A DNA stretch of 64,000 bases from Daphnia pulex (GCF_021134715.1 NC_060024.1:11346001-11410000); one strand, 5' to 3'; positions 1-12,204 are shown, counted from the stretch's first letter. Notes: generated by a model from the sequence alone, not told the origin. Numbers and translations: made by a program.

Positions 1-64
1 GGACACTCGATTCACCAAACTCAACCTAAATTATTGAAAAAAAAATTAGGAACAAAATAACATA

Positions 65-1820
65 TTAGAACTTTTCTCGCCATACGTCTTTAAATTGAGG
101 AAATGTCTTGAGTTGAGCTTTTATCTTTTCCAGCGCAATGTCCCCTCGAACTTTCTCTTTCAACTGAACCTGGTTTATTGAAAACATGAGCATCTCAAAT
201 GATGCAAACTGTGTCTCACAATAGGATGGATGGCCAGCTTGTAGAAAATAGTCTTCCATTTCAAGAAGCATCTTATTTGGTACATTAAAAAGAACCAAAT
301 GCTGGCGACCTAAAAGAATTCTCTTTTTCAGTTATTGCGTGGATGTAATAGAAATGGGAAACTTACACAAATTAAAGTCTGACAGCTTCACTTCATTTAC
401 AGGAACTTTGTTGATTGGATCATATAATTGATCTTTGTCAACCAAAAAATGACCACTGTATGCAATCAAATAGTGATCCAGAACACCGAATACCAAACAG
501 CAGAACTTTTCACATTTCTTACTAACTGCCGCAGCATAAAGAAAGAATCCGTCCCGATTGGTATCGAGTCTCAGAGCATATGGCTATTTCAAATACAAAA
601 AAATATATCAAGTTAAGCATTTCAAGTTAGGGAGAAAATTTGCTTACAGCGACAAGACGAACATCTGGGTTGCTGAAATCCAGTTCGTGAAGATTAATTA
701 TATCAGGCTTGCAATTCATCCGTTCATTCAATCCATAGAGATAATCACAATGAACATTCACAGGTGGACTCCTTGTTTTTAGACTTGTATCTTGGGGACC
801 CATTTCCAAAGGATCAGGTTGGCTAACACTTGAAGTATTGAGTGGAGCAGCATCTTCAACATTGTTACTTTGAAAAATAATTGGAGCAGATGCTTCTACC
901 AATCTTGAAGCAGCTGTGGGTAACTCTGCATCATCCTCATTGATACCGTTGCAAGATTCAGTGTGTGATGAAGAATGATCATCAACTGAACTACAAGCTG
1001 CAGAGGTTTTTGGTGGAGTTTCGATCACTACAGACGTGTTTGAATGGAGTGAAGACCCTCTAGACTGATTTGAAAGAGGTTCTGGTACATGAAACAGTCC
1101 AAAACTCTTCAATGCCTCAGAGGGGATAGTTGTTACAAATGATTCACCATTTTTTGAGTGTTTTTCTTTCCTACCATTTCCAACTGACAAATTCTGAGGA
1201 GATACAGAAACTAACCCAGGTGGCTTGATTTTGGTAATTTTCTTCAATTGATGCTTTTGCTTCCTTGGAATGGAACTGACTGTTGCTTTCACAGTGGAAA
1301 CTTTACGTGGCAATTCATTGTCATTTAATCTCTCCACCAGAACAAAACACTCCTTCATTTGGAATTTAGATTGAAGGCAAAGTGTGTCAGATAATGAAAC
1401 TTGTTTGGTGTCAGTATTCCGTTTTGGCTTAGGAGTTGAGGAGTGCTTAGGCGGAACAAACTTGTTACCCACAGGAACCTTGATCATTTCTTCTGAAACA
1501 TGATCATCCTTTTCAGAGGATTCTTGGTTATTTTTCTTGTTAAAAGATATAGAAACTTTCAGTGGCTTGTGTTGCCCCTTTAATGATCGTTTCAGATTGT
1601 GACTTACAACCTTGTTCATTTCTTCCCTGTTGTGGAAAACAAATAATCGATTAGCATATAAACACAATCAAAACATAAATCATTTAATTAAATTACTATA
1701 ATTCATTAAATGTAGAAACTCTACCATGAAAATCTGATACTTTAAAAACACATTTACCCGCGACGAAATCCAGAGAAGAACTAAACTTATTTTTGTTCTG
1801 AGAAGAAAGCGACGTTGCCA
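65..1820 (-). CDS. four-exon gene of unknown function
   Basis: Four exons on the minus strand can be joined. Exon 1 starts at the ATG at 1820 (MATSLSSQNKNKF...) and ends before a GT at about 1756. Exon 2 runs from about 1624 to 648, exon 3 from 583 to 367, and exon 4 from 309 to the stop at 65. Joins 2-3 and 3-4 keep frame with good GT..AG borders; the exon 1-2 join needs a less usual acceptor, so the first exon is less sure. The long second exon encodes a Ser/Thr/Pro/Lys-rich, probably disordered region. The C-terminal ~150 residues look folded, with hydrophobic and aromatic stretches (DGFFLYAAAVSKKCEKFCCL, LVLFNVPNKMLLEMEDYFL). There is no signal peptide or clear membrane span. I do not recognise the family. 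The layout (disordered tail, compact C-terminal domain) would fit a nuclear scaffold-type protein, but that is a guess. Confidence 0.6.
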
Positions 1821-2040
1821 TATGTGCTTCAGTGTCTTGGCTTCATAACGCAGAAACCAGGCAAAAACGACGAAATAATTCAATTTTCTTTTACAGCGCC
1901 AGACAGCGATGTTTGGGAATCCGAAATACAAATTATGACGACAAAAAAAAAAATGTTTTAATTACTTAGCAATTCTGAAATCTTCGTCACGCTTTACAGA
2001 ATATAAATAAATTGGCCAAATAATAACAAATGACCATGGA

Positions 2041-4925
2041 CGTAGAATAAAGAAAATTAAACCCCATGTATCACTGCGTTTCCATTAATTGTTTAACCTT
2101 CATCCAATTTTATTAAAAATAATGGTGATTGTCTTTAAATAACGACATGAGAAAATTAGAACTCATACAATAAAAAAATGAAAATTATAGCGTCTGCGTC
2201 CCTGGCTGGGGTTAGTGACTTAGGGCTCTCTAGTTAATGTGATCGTATATTTAGTTACCCAACCCTATCCTAAAACTGTAACGGTCAAAACGCACGCCTC
2301 AGACTAACTTTTTAAAATTAAAGGAAGGGGAACCAAAAAGGATTATAAAATGTTTACTCTTCCCCTTGAGTTTTCCAAGGTTAGAAGAAGTTTTCTTTTC
2401 CGATGACTGTTTCTCCTTTTGGTCCCAGGGGGATTAGAAGTCATGCAAAATTGAATAGTTTGAGGTGTGGATGGTACTCTGGGGAAAACACCTGCTGGTG
2501 GGGGTGAACTCATTTGTCAATTGTACAAGGTCAAAATGTTGGATGTTGTTGCGGATGTTGTTGCTAACCCAAGACCTTACAGGTTACATTACTCGAGTTC
2601 TAGTGTCGCTATGCCGTCCAAACAAATGTCGCTAGTAAAAAAGTAGCTTCCCGTCGAATCCCCTTATGGGAAATTTAACATGGTCATTGGCAACCATCTT
2701 TCCATACCCCTGGACAAACCCAGCAGATATGCGAATTGCATCAAACGGCACAGCGGTCTTTTTGTAAACATAACCCATAGTCGAGGGATTGGGGATGGCA
2801 ACTTAAAATTTGGGTGTACGAGATTCTGAGATTCTAGAGATTCTGTAAGATTCTATGAAAGGAGAGATATGGAGATTCTGGTCAGGGTGTACGAAGATTC
2901 TAGAAGTTGCCATCCTCATCCTTATTGTTCATTTCGGGGCGGGGTAGAGACGTTCGCGTGAAACAGGCCGTAACGTTGCTGTAGCAGGACTGCGGGAACA
3001 GGTTATATAATATGTAACAGATATGTGTGCTAGATAGAAATGGGGAAAATTGGAGAAATTTGGGAAATATAAGGGGAAAAATCGGGGAAATTTTTCCCTT
3101 GGTTCACTTGAAGAAAGAGTCGGCAACCCCTTGAAGTATCCCGAAAAGGTAAGTATGTATGGAATTATTTTTAATGGGATTTCATATACTAACTTAATTC
3201 TACGATATAAATATATGTTCTTAGAACAAAACTGTCTACAATTGGTTTGGGGTAGACAACCCCCCCCCCTTTTGGGGCCTAAAGCGACCCATACTGACAC
3301 ACACCTGGTCTTAGTCTTGATGGCCTGGGTCCCAACGTGTATGACGACACCTGTCCGGCCTCGTTACACGTTCACTAAATTAATGTTAGCGGTAAATTGA
3401 GAAAGCAGATGGTGTCTGCCATTGATTAAGCCAACAACAAATTCCGCCTGCTCTCGGATTCCACTGGATGTATTTGTGTCAAATGCATTCAACGCCCCAT
3501 TGAGCGAATGGCATTGATTTTTTGGTCGATTGCATGAGCATTGTAAATGTTGTAATATTGTGTGGAAGAATGTGATGTCGGTACCATCATTTGAAGTCCC
3601 GTTGTTTACACTATTGGATTTTTCTGCATGCTCGGATGTGGGAGCAACAGTGCTCACCAGAATTAGTTCTCAAGGTGCCCCGATCATCAAGCGGCGCTCT
3701 GACTCACTCACCCGACTCATAAATGAAACTAAATTTAATATTCAAAGCTAAATTCTCAGTTTGTCTGATCAGAGTCTGATGATAGAAAAGAGAAATAGAT
3801 TTGTTTTCTTTTTGCGGGGAATCTTAATAAAAGCGGTAGGTAGGTGCCATATGGCGCTGTTATTTCGCTTGACGCAGGGTCTTGATATCTTCTATTGTTC
3901 TCCCCATCACCCGCCTTTTTTCTTACCATTCCTTAAAGGAGGATTTGGGGGCGTTTTTAAATCAAATCAAAATCCTTTTTCTCATTAGGTATTTGGCAAA
4001 TCTTGAAAATTCAACACACTGGTTTGTAACAAATTTTTATCAATACTTACCAGGGAGACTTGCTTCTGTGGATAATCTTTTATATTTTCCTAATTTTCGT
4101 TCTTTCTAGTTTCTACAATGGTAAGCTCAATTACAACTAGGGAAAATTGAGAGAATTTCTACGTAGGATTGGTCATATAGATGTTATTCCAATGAAAAAG
4201 TAGTAGGCCCTAACCACTTGCTAATGATTAATGTGTTGGCAGATTTTAGACACAGGCAAACGCATTCTGAAAATTTCACGAGAATTTATATAAACAAAAT
4301 ATGATCAAGAGCTCTTGAAACTGAACACGCAGTCACACACACCCGATAATAAAGGCGAACTGCAGTCAGCTCCCAGTACTGCTATATTTTTACTAAAAAG
4401 TCAATTCAATCTGTTCTCGTTCAAAACTGAATGGATGAAATTTGATCCGGAAATCAACTAGTCCGTCGTTGATTAAATGATTGAACCCGCACTCAACTGG
4501 ATTTTGAACAGGATGCAATGCCACGCTAAAAGGCATCAAATATCTTTAGGCAGAGCTATAAGTGCACTGGATGTGGAAATGTATGTATAGTTGATTTCTG
4601 TAAGCAAACCAAAATAAAAACAAAACCTACTTCTGGCTCTTTGCTTAATTGAAATGAAAGTTCCAGGAAAGTTCCTTAGGTAACCAACCTTTGATTCGGA
4701 TTCCTAGTTGGGCGCATAAGTGATATTCAATTCAAACTAAGGATGATATCGGTCTTTCAGAAACAAGTAAAGATGTTCTTGATGACAAAGCATACACTGG
4801 CGCTGATGGTAAGGGGATAGGACTTTCTTTTGGAGAACCTGAAGGCTGTTCACTACGATATTTTAAAAGAAAATAGTATAAAATTTCATACAATTCAACA
4901 TGGAAATTTTATTTTGTGTTTGATC
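2041..4925. other. gene-poor stretch between unknown gene and tetraspanin
   Basis: No exon chain with consistent coding character was found. The stretch holds one small inverted-repeat element (2793-2915) and a C-run near 3250. A minus-strand open frame at 3364-3657 (97 codons) has no recognisable motif and no clear partner exon. 4110-4870 is ordinary AT-rich DNA in which I see nothing. Confidence 0.5.
2793..2915. repeat. 123-base element with 12-base terminal inverted repeats
   Basis: The ends are perfect inverted copies (GGATGGCAACTT at 2793-2804, AAGTTGCCATCC at 2904-2915). Just inside each end lies GGGTGTACGA in direct orientation, and the interior repeats GATTCT six times. This could be a tiny non-autonomous DNA element or a locally expanded repeat. 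I see no obvious target-site duplication, so classification is open. Confidence 0.45.
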
Positions 4926-6052
4926 TTACTCTGCAATTAGATTTGTTGATTCAGGAGATTTTAAGGATTTAAGTCGAATGAAGTGACCCATTTTGATGAA
5001 GTTGCATATTAGAATCCCGCAAAGGATCATCGCTGCCATTGCAAGTGAAACGACAACCACACCAAACCCGAAAAGACAACCGACGTAATAGTTAATTGCG
5101 TCAATTACTTTGGGTCCGCATCCCTATTTTATTTGTAAAATTGCCTTGGCTATAATTATCAGCATAAATAACATTTTCCAAGTCATACCTCCATGAAAAA
5201 GACGTGCTCAACTGGTGTGTCAAAGTTGCGAATTCCATTCAAATGTGTTACTTCACATAGATCAGATTGCGGATCGATGCAACATGATTTTGGCACTATG
5301 AACTTGTTGGTGGGCCAAGTTCCTTTTGGTGTGTGTCTCTTGCTGTACAAGGAGTTGGACCAACTCGCGTAAGAGTTGAGTCCACAGCATTTCCACTATA
5401 ATTATTTAATCATTTAAATTTGAATAATTGAAAGGTTCAAATGATTATTCATAGTTACGCCTTGCTGGATCAGGTCGATAACAGTGGTGTTTGCAATGTC
5501 GTTGCCATAATGGCGCTGAATAGCCCAGAATATACCAAGATGGACTTTTTCGTGAAATTCGGCCAATTCGTTGTAAGCCACTACACCAAAGGTTACCTCA
5601 ACCACCACAAAAATAATGAGAGAAACGAAGCCCTAGAATATAAATCGTAAAAAAGACGGGCTTCATCTTTTATGTGAGAGAAAACGTTGTACATTTATTC
5701 GAAGCAAGATTACCAAACCGAGCAGACAGGAACTCCCTTTGACTATGCCAGTGCATCCTATGAGACATACGATCATCAGTGATATTCCGGTCACCACCAA
5801 CACGTGCCCAGCAAGATAATTTCCGCTTCCATGGAATAATAAATGGCTGTATTCGTTGTCAAAAAGAATTCTCAAAGAAGCAGCTAATATGACAGCTCCA
5901 ATCACCTAAACATACGAAATCATTGACAGAAAAAGGAAATTAATCGTTTTTAGTACATACCTACAAGAGTATGAAAACAAAAATGTTACCCCGATGATAA
6001 AATTGATGATAAAAGCGCACCATTTTATAACTGCCGTAGTTTTCTCCTGCAT
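4926..6052 (-). CDS. tetraspanin
   Basis: A five-exon tetraspanin gene on the minus strand; tetraspanins are four-span membrane proteins that organise receptors and adhesion molecules into microdomains. Exons lie at about 5950-6052 (start MQEKTTAVIKW, first membrane span), about 5905-5714 (second and third spans), 5632-5459, 5395-5189 and 5123-4926. The large extracellular loop carries the family hallmarks: CCG in exon 4, then PKSCC, then a GC pair at the start of exon 5. Exon 5 encodes the fourth span (VGCLFGFGVVVVSLAMAAMI) and a short cytoplasmic tail ending NLIAE. The joins between exons 2-5 are in frame; the exon 1-2 border is ambiguous. The subfamily cannot be assigned. It stands alone, with no co-oriented close neighbour. 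Confidence 0.88.
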
Positions 6053-7159
6053 TTTGCCCAATGGAAAATTATACGCACGTCTATAAATAGGTTACACACT
6101 TGAGTTGGACCTCTTCACCCAAAGGAGGATGCGCATCAACTGACCCAGCTCCATTGATGATTGTCAGTATTCTGAGCCCTTGAATTGATCGGATCCCGAT
6201 TCTCGTTTTTCTCTTTTTATCAATGAGGCGGCCTACTTGTTTAAAAAGATTATATATTTACTGTAGCTTACCCGTGTAATGGATTGACTGAAGGATATGT
6301 GTCTCAACTTCTCAGGATGAATGTTTCTATATGTATGAACTCCTATATGTATAATATAGAATGGATAATGCATTTAAGTAAAAGGTTTTTGTTTTATTAC
6401 TTTTAATTTGAGTTGCGTCACGATCTTTAATTTTCAATATTTTTGGTAGGCGTGGTCGGGAGTGGTGTGTAGAGGTATAGGGGCAAGTCAAGCGGGAAGG
6501 GGTTGCACTTCTTTAATTTGGTTTTGTCAAATTTTGTGTTTACCTTTTCTTCTTAGAATTTTCTCGACCCTTTCTCTATCGCAAAACATAATTTGAAAAC
6601 AGCATCCAAATTCCAAAGCAATCCAAAGACGCAAAAAGTGGATAAGTGGCTAAAAATAATTGGTCTCGTGTGGGCTGACATCTACACTTAGATGAACGGT
6701 AAGTCGTGATTGATTTAATTAACTAGGATTGAAGTAGAAAACAGAATTGAAATGCTTATCGTCCCACCACATTGTTATGACCAATAGTATTTTTTTTTGC
6801 ATTACTTATTAATATTTCCAATAATCGTTACACGAAGCTGCAATTAAGTGATTTCAATCCTTTAAACCCCATTGTGTATTCAGGTATATTAATCAGGAGG
6901 TTGCAAAACAGTTAATTTTATTTCAATTTTGGCTTTGTTTTCAATGGAACAATGAAGGGTTAACAGTTGTTGATTCTACTGTGCTTGTGGATAGGAGCAA
7001 TAAAAAAATGAACTAGGGTAATGCTGACTAATTGATATTGAAGGAGAAATGGAATTGACGCTTATGTACTAATAATTCTGTCACGACGTGAAGCGGTGCA
7101 AAGTGGTACACAGATATGCCATGACAGGGTTGTACAGATAATGGACGTACGATCGATAT
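6053..7159. other. intergenic, nothing seen
   Basis: AT-rich DNA between the divergently read 5' end of the tetraspanin and the 3' end of the glycine-zipper gene. No exon, RNA gene or repeat could be supported. It presumably holds the tetraspanin promoter, but no motif stands out. Confidence 0.4.
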
Positions 7160-8134
7160 TTATGCTTTCACTTTTTTAATGGTGTTGATAGACCCTTTGA
7201 GTTTCATCCAATCAGGATTGGGTGGATTTGGAGGGTTCTGGTGAGCTAAGCGTACGAATTTGATGTTTATTTCGTTGTTGGATACATTGCACGGCAAATC
7301 CAAATCTCGAAACGCTTTTTCTAGCGATTCATCTTTAGGTAAGTTGAAGATCCATTGGGTTAATCTGTCAAACAGCGCTCCACTCACGAAAGTTGACGCC
7401 ATTCCTCCTCCGACTCCTCCGGCTAACGTGCCAATTCCGGGGGTAATTCTTATTCCGATAAGTTCTCCTCCAAAGCCTCCGGCGACTCCAGGTGCCAGTT
7501 CTGTAAAACTGTCGACGATATTCTTGACGCAACGAACTCCCGATATTTCACTCTTTTCATGGCGTTTCCAGTTTTGAAAAACATCGCATCCGAAATAGAA
7601 AAAGCTTGCAGTGACTTCGTATCGGTCTCCAGACAGTTTTTGAGACATGCTAAGCAGCTCTTTGATATTCAAAAGATTAAAAAGAGGCGAAGTATTGTTA
7701 AATAGAGGAAACATTTTTTGAAGAAACTCTGGGCTTAAAACATCTAGTCTTAACAAGATACTGATGCCCAGACAAATAGCTAACATTTCAAATCGTTTCT
7801 TCTTTTCCAAAATCACTTGAAAATCAAGTCGCTGGCCGCGGACGAAATTAGTTGCATCCGATGGCAGACTGTGATTCAGCCACATTTCGTCCATTACCCT
7901 TTTGTAGGGTGGGTTTCGATTCAACTCATCTACATCTTCTCCCAATCTCTCCACCAATTCTTGAAATGCTTCGTTATTACTTACATAAGCTGATACCAGT
8001 AATTCGATGTATATTTGCTCTCGACCTGTGGTCTTGGATAGAAACCACAAGACTTTTTCCAACTGAGAATGGTTACCTCTTAAAATTGTCACAATTCTAG
8101 CGAACATTTCCCTTTGAATTTCAATTTTTGCCAT
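7160..8134 (-). CDS. glycine-zipper protein with degenerate J-domain-like C-terminus
   Basis: A single uninterrupted frame. The ATG at 8134 (MAKIEIQREMFARIV) is preferred; an in-frame ATG at 8167 would add 11 residues. Visible parts, in order: an all-helical N-terminal segment of about 65 residues (LRGNHSQLEKVLWFLSKTTG...FQELVERL) that is shared with the neighbouring broken relative; a helical middle region; a glycine-zipper stretch at about residues 210-260 (GVAGGFGGELIG, GIGTLAGGVGGGMAS), the kind of sequence that packs or inserts helices in membranes; then a C-terminal segment resembling helices I-III of a DnaJ J-domain (EKAFRDLDLPCNVSNNEINI, KFVRLAHQNPP). The diagnostic HPD tripeptide is replaced by HQN, so it would not stimulate Hsp70 in the usual way. 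No signal peptide. It is intronless, unlike nearly all its neighbours. Function is not known; a membrane-acting stress or immune effector is conceivable only by analogy. Confidence 0.72.
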   Translation of the reverse strand: MAKIEIQREMFARIVTILRGNHSQLEKVLWFLSKTTGREQIYIELLVSAYVSNNEAFQELVERLGEDVDELNRNPPYKRVMDEMWLNHSLPSDATNFVRGQRLDFQVILEKKKRFEMLAICLGISILLRLDVLSPEFLQKMFPLFNNTSPLFNLLNIKELLSMSQKLSGDRYEVTASFFYFGCDVFQNWKRHEKSEISGVRCVKNIVDSFTELAPGVAGGFGGELIGIRITPGIGTLAGGVGGGMASTFVSGALFDRLTQWIFNLPKDESLEKAFRDLDLPCNVSNNEINIKFVRLAHQNPPNPPNPDWMKLKGSINTIKKVKA

Positions 8135-8560
8135 GATGTTAAACTCGTTTTCTGATCTCACCAGCATATGTCCTTACCGACAACGTTTCAGAAAAACACT
8201 GAAAATCCTTTTCGTTTTGATGTGGCATTGAGCAATAATAATCCGAATGATACGAAACGAACTTTCAACTTCCCGAGATAAAATGTGCCGAGCGAATCAG
8301 CAAAATCCGTAGCGACCTCGCACTCAACATTGCGCAAACAATTTTTTATCGTGGCGTGCGGTTTCATGTACAGAGTTGAACAGAGTGGCTATGCGGCCCG
8401 CTCATTTATTTAAAAAAATAGATGATATAAATATTCGTCTGATAAAAGTAATAAAACGAAGGAAAATCCAAGGCACTATTTATCTATGATAAGGTCAAAT
8501 GATGAAAGAATTGAATTACATTTTCTCCCGGGCGAATTGGAAAATTTATTGGGCGACTTG

Positions 8561-9043
8561 TTAAACTTGTCTTGAATCTTCGTTTAACTTGAAAACATTC
8601 CTGCGACGGATGTAGTAAATTTTCCGCCAAGGATTCCTCCGAAAACAGTTCCCAGTAGGCAATAAAGCTGTGCCGATTAGTGCTCCGCCGATTTCCCCAC
8701 CGAGTCTCGTGACTGTTTCTGTGGAGAACCATGATTGGCTAATAACATTTTCAGATTTTCTGCTGCAGTCGGGAACCACAAAATTGATGCCGTCAGCGTT
8801 TCTTGATTGGTCTAAATCACGTTCTTTTTCCGCTTCTGGATTGTTAATTTTTTGTACTAATCTGTCGACAAGTCCTCGGAATACCTCGTCTATGTCAACA
8901 ACGGATTCCAAAATTTGAAGACAATTTGCGTTTTCTTTGTTTTCTAGAAATGTACTAACTTTCTCCAACTCGGTTGAATTTCCCAGTTTTTCTTCGAGTT
9001 TTCCTTTGATTTTCTGAAGCGATGAATGGTTTTGATCGACCAT
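8561..9043 (-). pseudogene. broken relative of the glycine-zipper protein
   Basis: A second minus-strand frame, starting MVDQNHSSLQKIKGK, matches the N-terminal helical domain of its neighbour (pattern: hydrophobic...N-S-x-LEKV...FL...F-x-x-LV-x-RL) and then a glycine-zipper stretch (RLGGEIGGALIGTALL). The coding frame is not continuous through the zipper and no J-domain-like part follows. It therefore looks like a decaying tandem duplicate, with about one break, or a gene with a further exon I could not find. Head-to-tail arrangement and about 400 bases of spacing support local duplication. Confidence 0.6.
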
Positions 9044-9859
9044 TTTCTGACGAAACTATCTAGCGGGAAAGCGTCTGATGAACTGGTTCCAATTTCATTG
9101 GCTGCATCACGCTTTGACAACAGGATTGGGCAATGTTCACTGATAAACATGTGAGACACTATTGCGCAGTGCGCATAACCGCATCCTACTACATAGATTG
9201 GTTAACTACGTAGAAATGATAAAATATTGGGAAAAACTGGCTCTTACCATATTTGAATTCGGTGCATCGACTAACAAGTTAAATTTCTTAACACTTGATT
9301 TCAAATTCAGTTCTGACTTTTTCTCTTAATTGTACAACAAAATTGGATTAACTCGAACCCTTGTGTAACGATCGACTCAGTACAGCACTCTAACGTAATA
9401 CTTCTCCAATCTGGTTATATCGTAATGTTGCAATATTACAGTCAAAGACATTTAAAACTGAGGTTAGTTATGTATTTCAGATTGTAACTGAAAATAAAGA
9501 CGGAGGGGAGAAACGAAACCGACACCATTTTACTGTATAGAAAACTAATGGCATTAATCTGAATATGAATGAAGCTCACAGCAAAACAAAGAGCCCACGT
9601 AAATTGTCAACAACGTCAAGGAAGAAGTATCCGACCGAATGAGTTGGCCATCATAGTTGAACAAAGTTTCCAAGATTCACGGGCTAATTGCGTCGCTATG
9701 AGCTGAAATACGGATGATGGAATGGGCATGGCAGCAAATCTGAATATTAAATCGGCTACATTTGAGAATTAAAGAACGGAAGACTACATTTGTTTCTAAT
9801 TAAACAGGTTTAAGAAGCGAATGCGTACAAGGGAGAGAGAGAAAAAGAGTATCCAAAGT
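9044..9859. other. intergenic, nothing seen
   Basis: Between the broken glycine-zipper copy and the stop of the bZIP gene. It probably includes the 3' untranslated region of the bZIP gene. No motif or repeat was recognised. Confidence 0.4.
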
Positions 9860-11964
9860 TCAGCGCCTTCTGCGGTTGTTAAAAATCTCGCGCATCAATT
9901 TCTTCAGATAACGAACTTCATTGGCCAATTCGTCGTGTTGCATTTGTAGCTGGAGATTACGTTGTTCAAGAGCGGCCTCTTCATCCAGCAAAATATCCAA
10001 CTCAACTTTCTTCTTGATCCGGTATCGAGTAGCTGCTGTTTTGTTCTGTTCCTTCTTGCGGAGACGGCGGTCATCTGATCTCAGACTTTTCTTGCGTGGT
10101 TTGCGAGGCGGCGTAGTAGCAATCGGTTGGCTAGAGTTTGATTTGCGACCCGACGTTCTAGGTGTAGGTATCCATTCGGGATCTTTGCTTTCGGAACTGC
10201 AGATTCGAATGGTTGAGCCAATCGAAGCAGGTGGAATCGACACGATTGGACTGGCAGAAACAGCGCAAAGCTCTATTTTAGGCTTGTTAATCAGCGTCAT
10301 AAACTCAACCAATTCTTCGTTGACTTGTTCTTCAGCAACATGACCTAAAATTTCGAAAAATATAATTGTAAAAATGTGCTCATAATAATTTCTGATTAAA
10401 CTGTAAAAGTTACCATTAATAAGCGACTCAAGTAGAGCTGACGTTATGTCTTCTTCTTCTTGGATAACTTGGGGTTGATCGGATGTCGATTCTACCGCCG
10501 CAATTTCATGCAACAATGATTCCAGCGACTCGAGCAGTTCTTCATTCTCGGCTGGAATGGCAAGAACTGGCACTTCATCCTTGAGTGAAAACAAATCACT
10601 CTAAACAGGAAATGGATTGAAATAAATAATTGCTCCCAACAGTTCAGAACTTGATTCGATATTACCTGGGATGGATACAATTCCTGTGGGCTAGCCGGAT
10701 GGATAGGTGTAGGGGCTTGTGGGGTCAGAGGACTCGACGGACCAGGGGAAAGAGGGAAGTAATCAGTTTCATCACCTAGTGGAATCGCTGGCGACTCTAC
10801 CAGGGACTGTCCAAAAACTTCCAAGTCCATTGGTTCCTCTAGCCATCCGCAACACGGATCTATTAGATAAAAATAAAAGAACGATTTAATAAAAGGTTAT
10901 CAAGATTTTATTAGCGATCAGCCAACCTGCCAAAAGAAGATAACGCATTCTCCCCATCAAAACAAAATGAGTGTGTTCGAACTCGATGGTTAACACTGGG
11001 ATATAATTTAGCCTAATTTGAAACTGGGTACAACTTTAACATCACTTTCTACGAACGAGCTTTTGCGAAGCGATAATCAGTTCTTTTCCCCACAAGACAT
11101 GATAGGCGACGAGAGACATTTCTGTTGTCTTTTGGGATTATTTCAGAGTTCTAAAAAGGATTTTTTACTCTTTTAAAATATTCACGCTTTACCAAACCCA
11201 CGATGCTAAAAACCCAGACCCTTAAGTTCAATCACAAGTTTAAGAAGACGCGAGACGGGGATGTCTTATGAACTGCTGATAGTGACTGGAAACCCCAACA
11301 AGAATGTGCTTCTCTTAGTGATATTGACTAGCCATCAAGTTGCTCTAAATAGACAAGCCATGGGTGGAGTTAACAAATTGAGTACTAAGCCCTTAGAGGG
11401 TATATCACGTGACGAGCACGAGAACGACATGTAAAAACCAATCCAGAGCAGAGACATTTGTCGGCTAGACAAACGGATACAGAAAATAGAAAGTCAACTT
11501 TGACCCAGTATTTAGCACATGGCTGTTGATTATTGATTAGGGAAGGAACCATTCCTCAACCAATTAAATTTCCAATACTATGTTGGTCCAACTTTGTCAA
11601 AACAGCAACAAGTTGCTGTTTAAAATGTACAAGTTTATAACTTATAAGGCTATTGGTTGGAATCACTTACCATAATTTTGTGCTTGGGAGCTCTCCAACT
11701 CCTTGAGCATCTCTGCAGCCAATTTACTTCGGTTCTCAGTGGCATTCTCAGCTATTCCAAAATTACCATCACCTATTTGTTGAGATGATTATTAGAGGAT
11801 ATCATGCGATGGAATCATTATAATTTACCTCGTTCATTCAAAACAAATGTAGAATTGAAACTATCATTCTCAAAAGCTGGTGACCAAAAGGCCCCCAGAC
11901 TGCTGTCCATTTCCCCAAACTCCATATTCATTTTGGGATGAAGGAACTCCATTGATTTTTTCAT
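9860..11964 (-). CDS. ATF4: ATF4/cryptocephal-type bZIP transcription factor
   Basis: ATF4 (crc in Drosophila) is the bZIP effector of the integrated stress response, activating amino-acid and redox genes. The long form joins 11964-11829, 11772-11671, 10859-10666, 10600-10414 and 10344-9860; every junction is GT..AG and in frame, giving 367 aa. The last exon has a basic region (RRLRKKEQNKTAATRYRIKK) and a leucine zipper (LDILLDEEAALEQRNLQLQM...LKKLM) with the NKTAATRYR core typical of ATF4. Earlier, WLEEPMDLEVF resembles the WMLEKMDLKEF motif of vertebrate ATF4, and SPLTPQAPTP is proline-rich. In-frame ATGs at 11964, 11952, 11931 and 11925 could each serve as start. An alternative first coding exon at 10957-10927 (MGRMRYLLLAG) splices to 10859 in the same phase, giving a shorter form. 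Leader uORFs, usual in this family, were not resolved. Confidence 0.92.
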
Positions 11965-12204
11965 ATTTTTCAAAGGGTGTTATAATAAAAGATTTTATTG
12001 TCGTCAGGGCGACTGAAGGGGAAAGTGGGCTAAAAAACCTGGAAAGAAAAAAACAAGTTAATAAACATTTTCAATACGTTATAATGTACATTGTGTGCTG
12101 TCATAGTCCATCATTTGACATATCGAACAGTTCTGTGAACTTTAGATCATTTGAGGCCATTGGCCAAATTGCAGCCCACGCCATTGCAGCCTTTCACATT
12201 TTCA

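Noticed and set aside
3364-3657. 97-codon minus-strand frame (MSTVAPTSEHAEKS...)
   Set aside because: No recognisable domain or partner exon, and it overlaps an open frame on the other strand. Kept only as a note.
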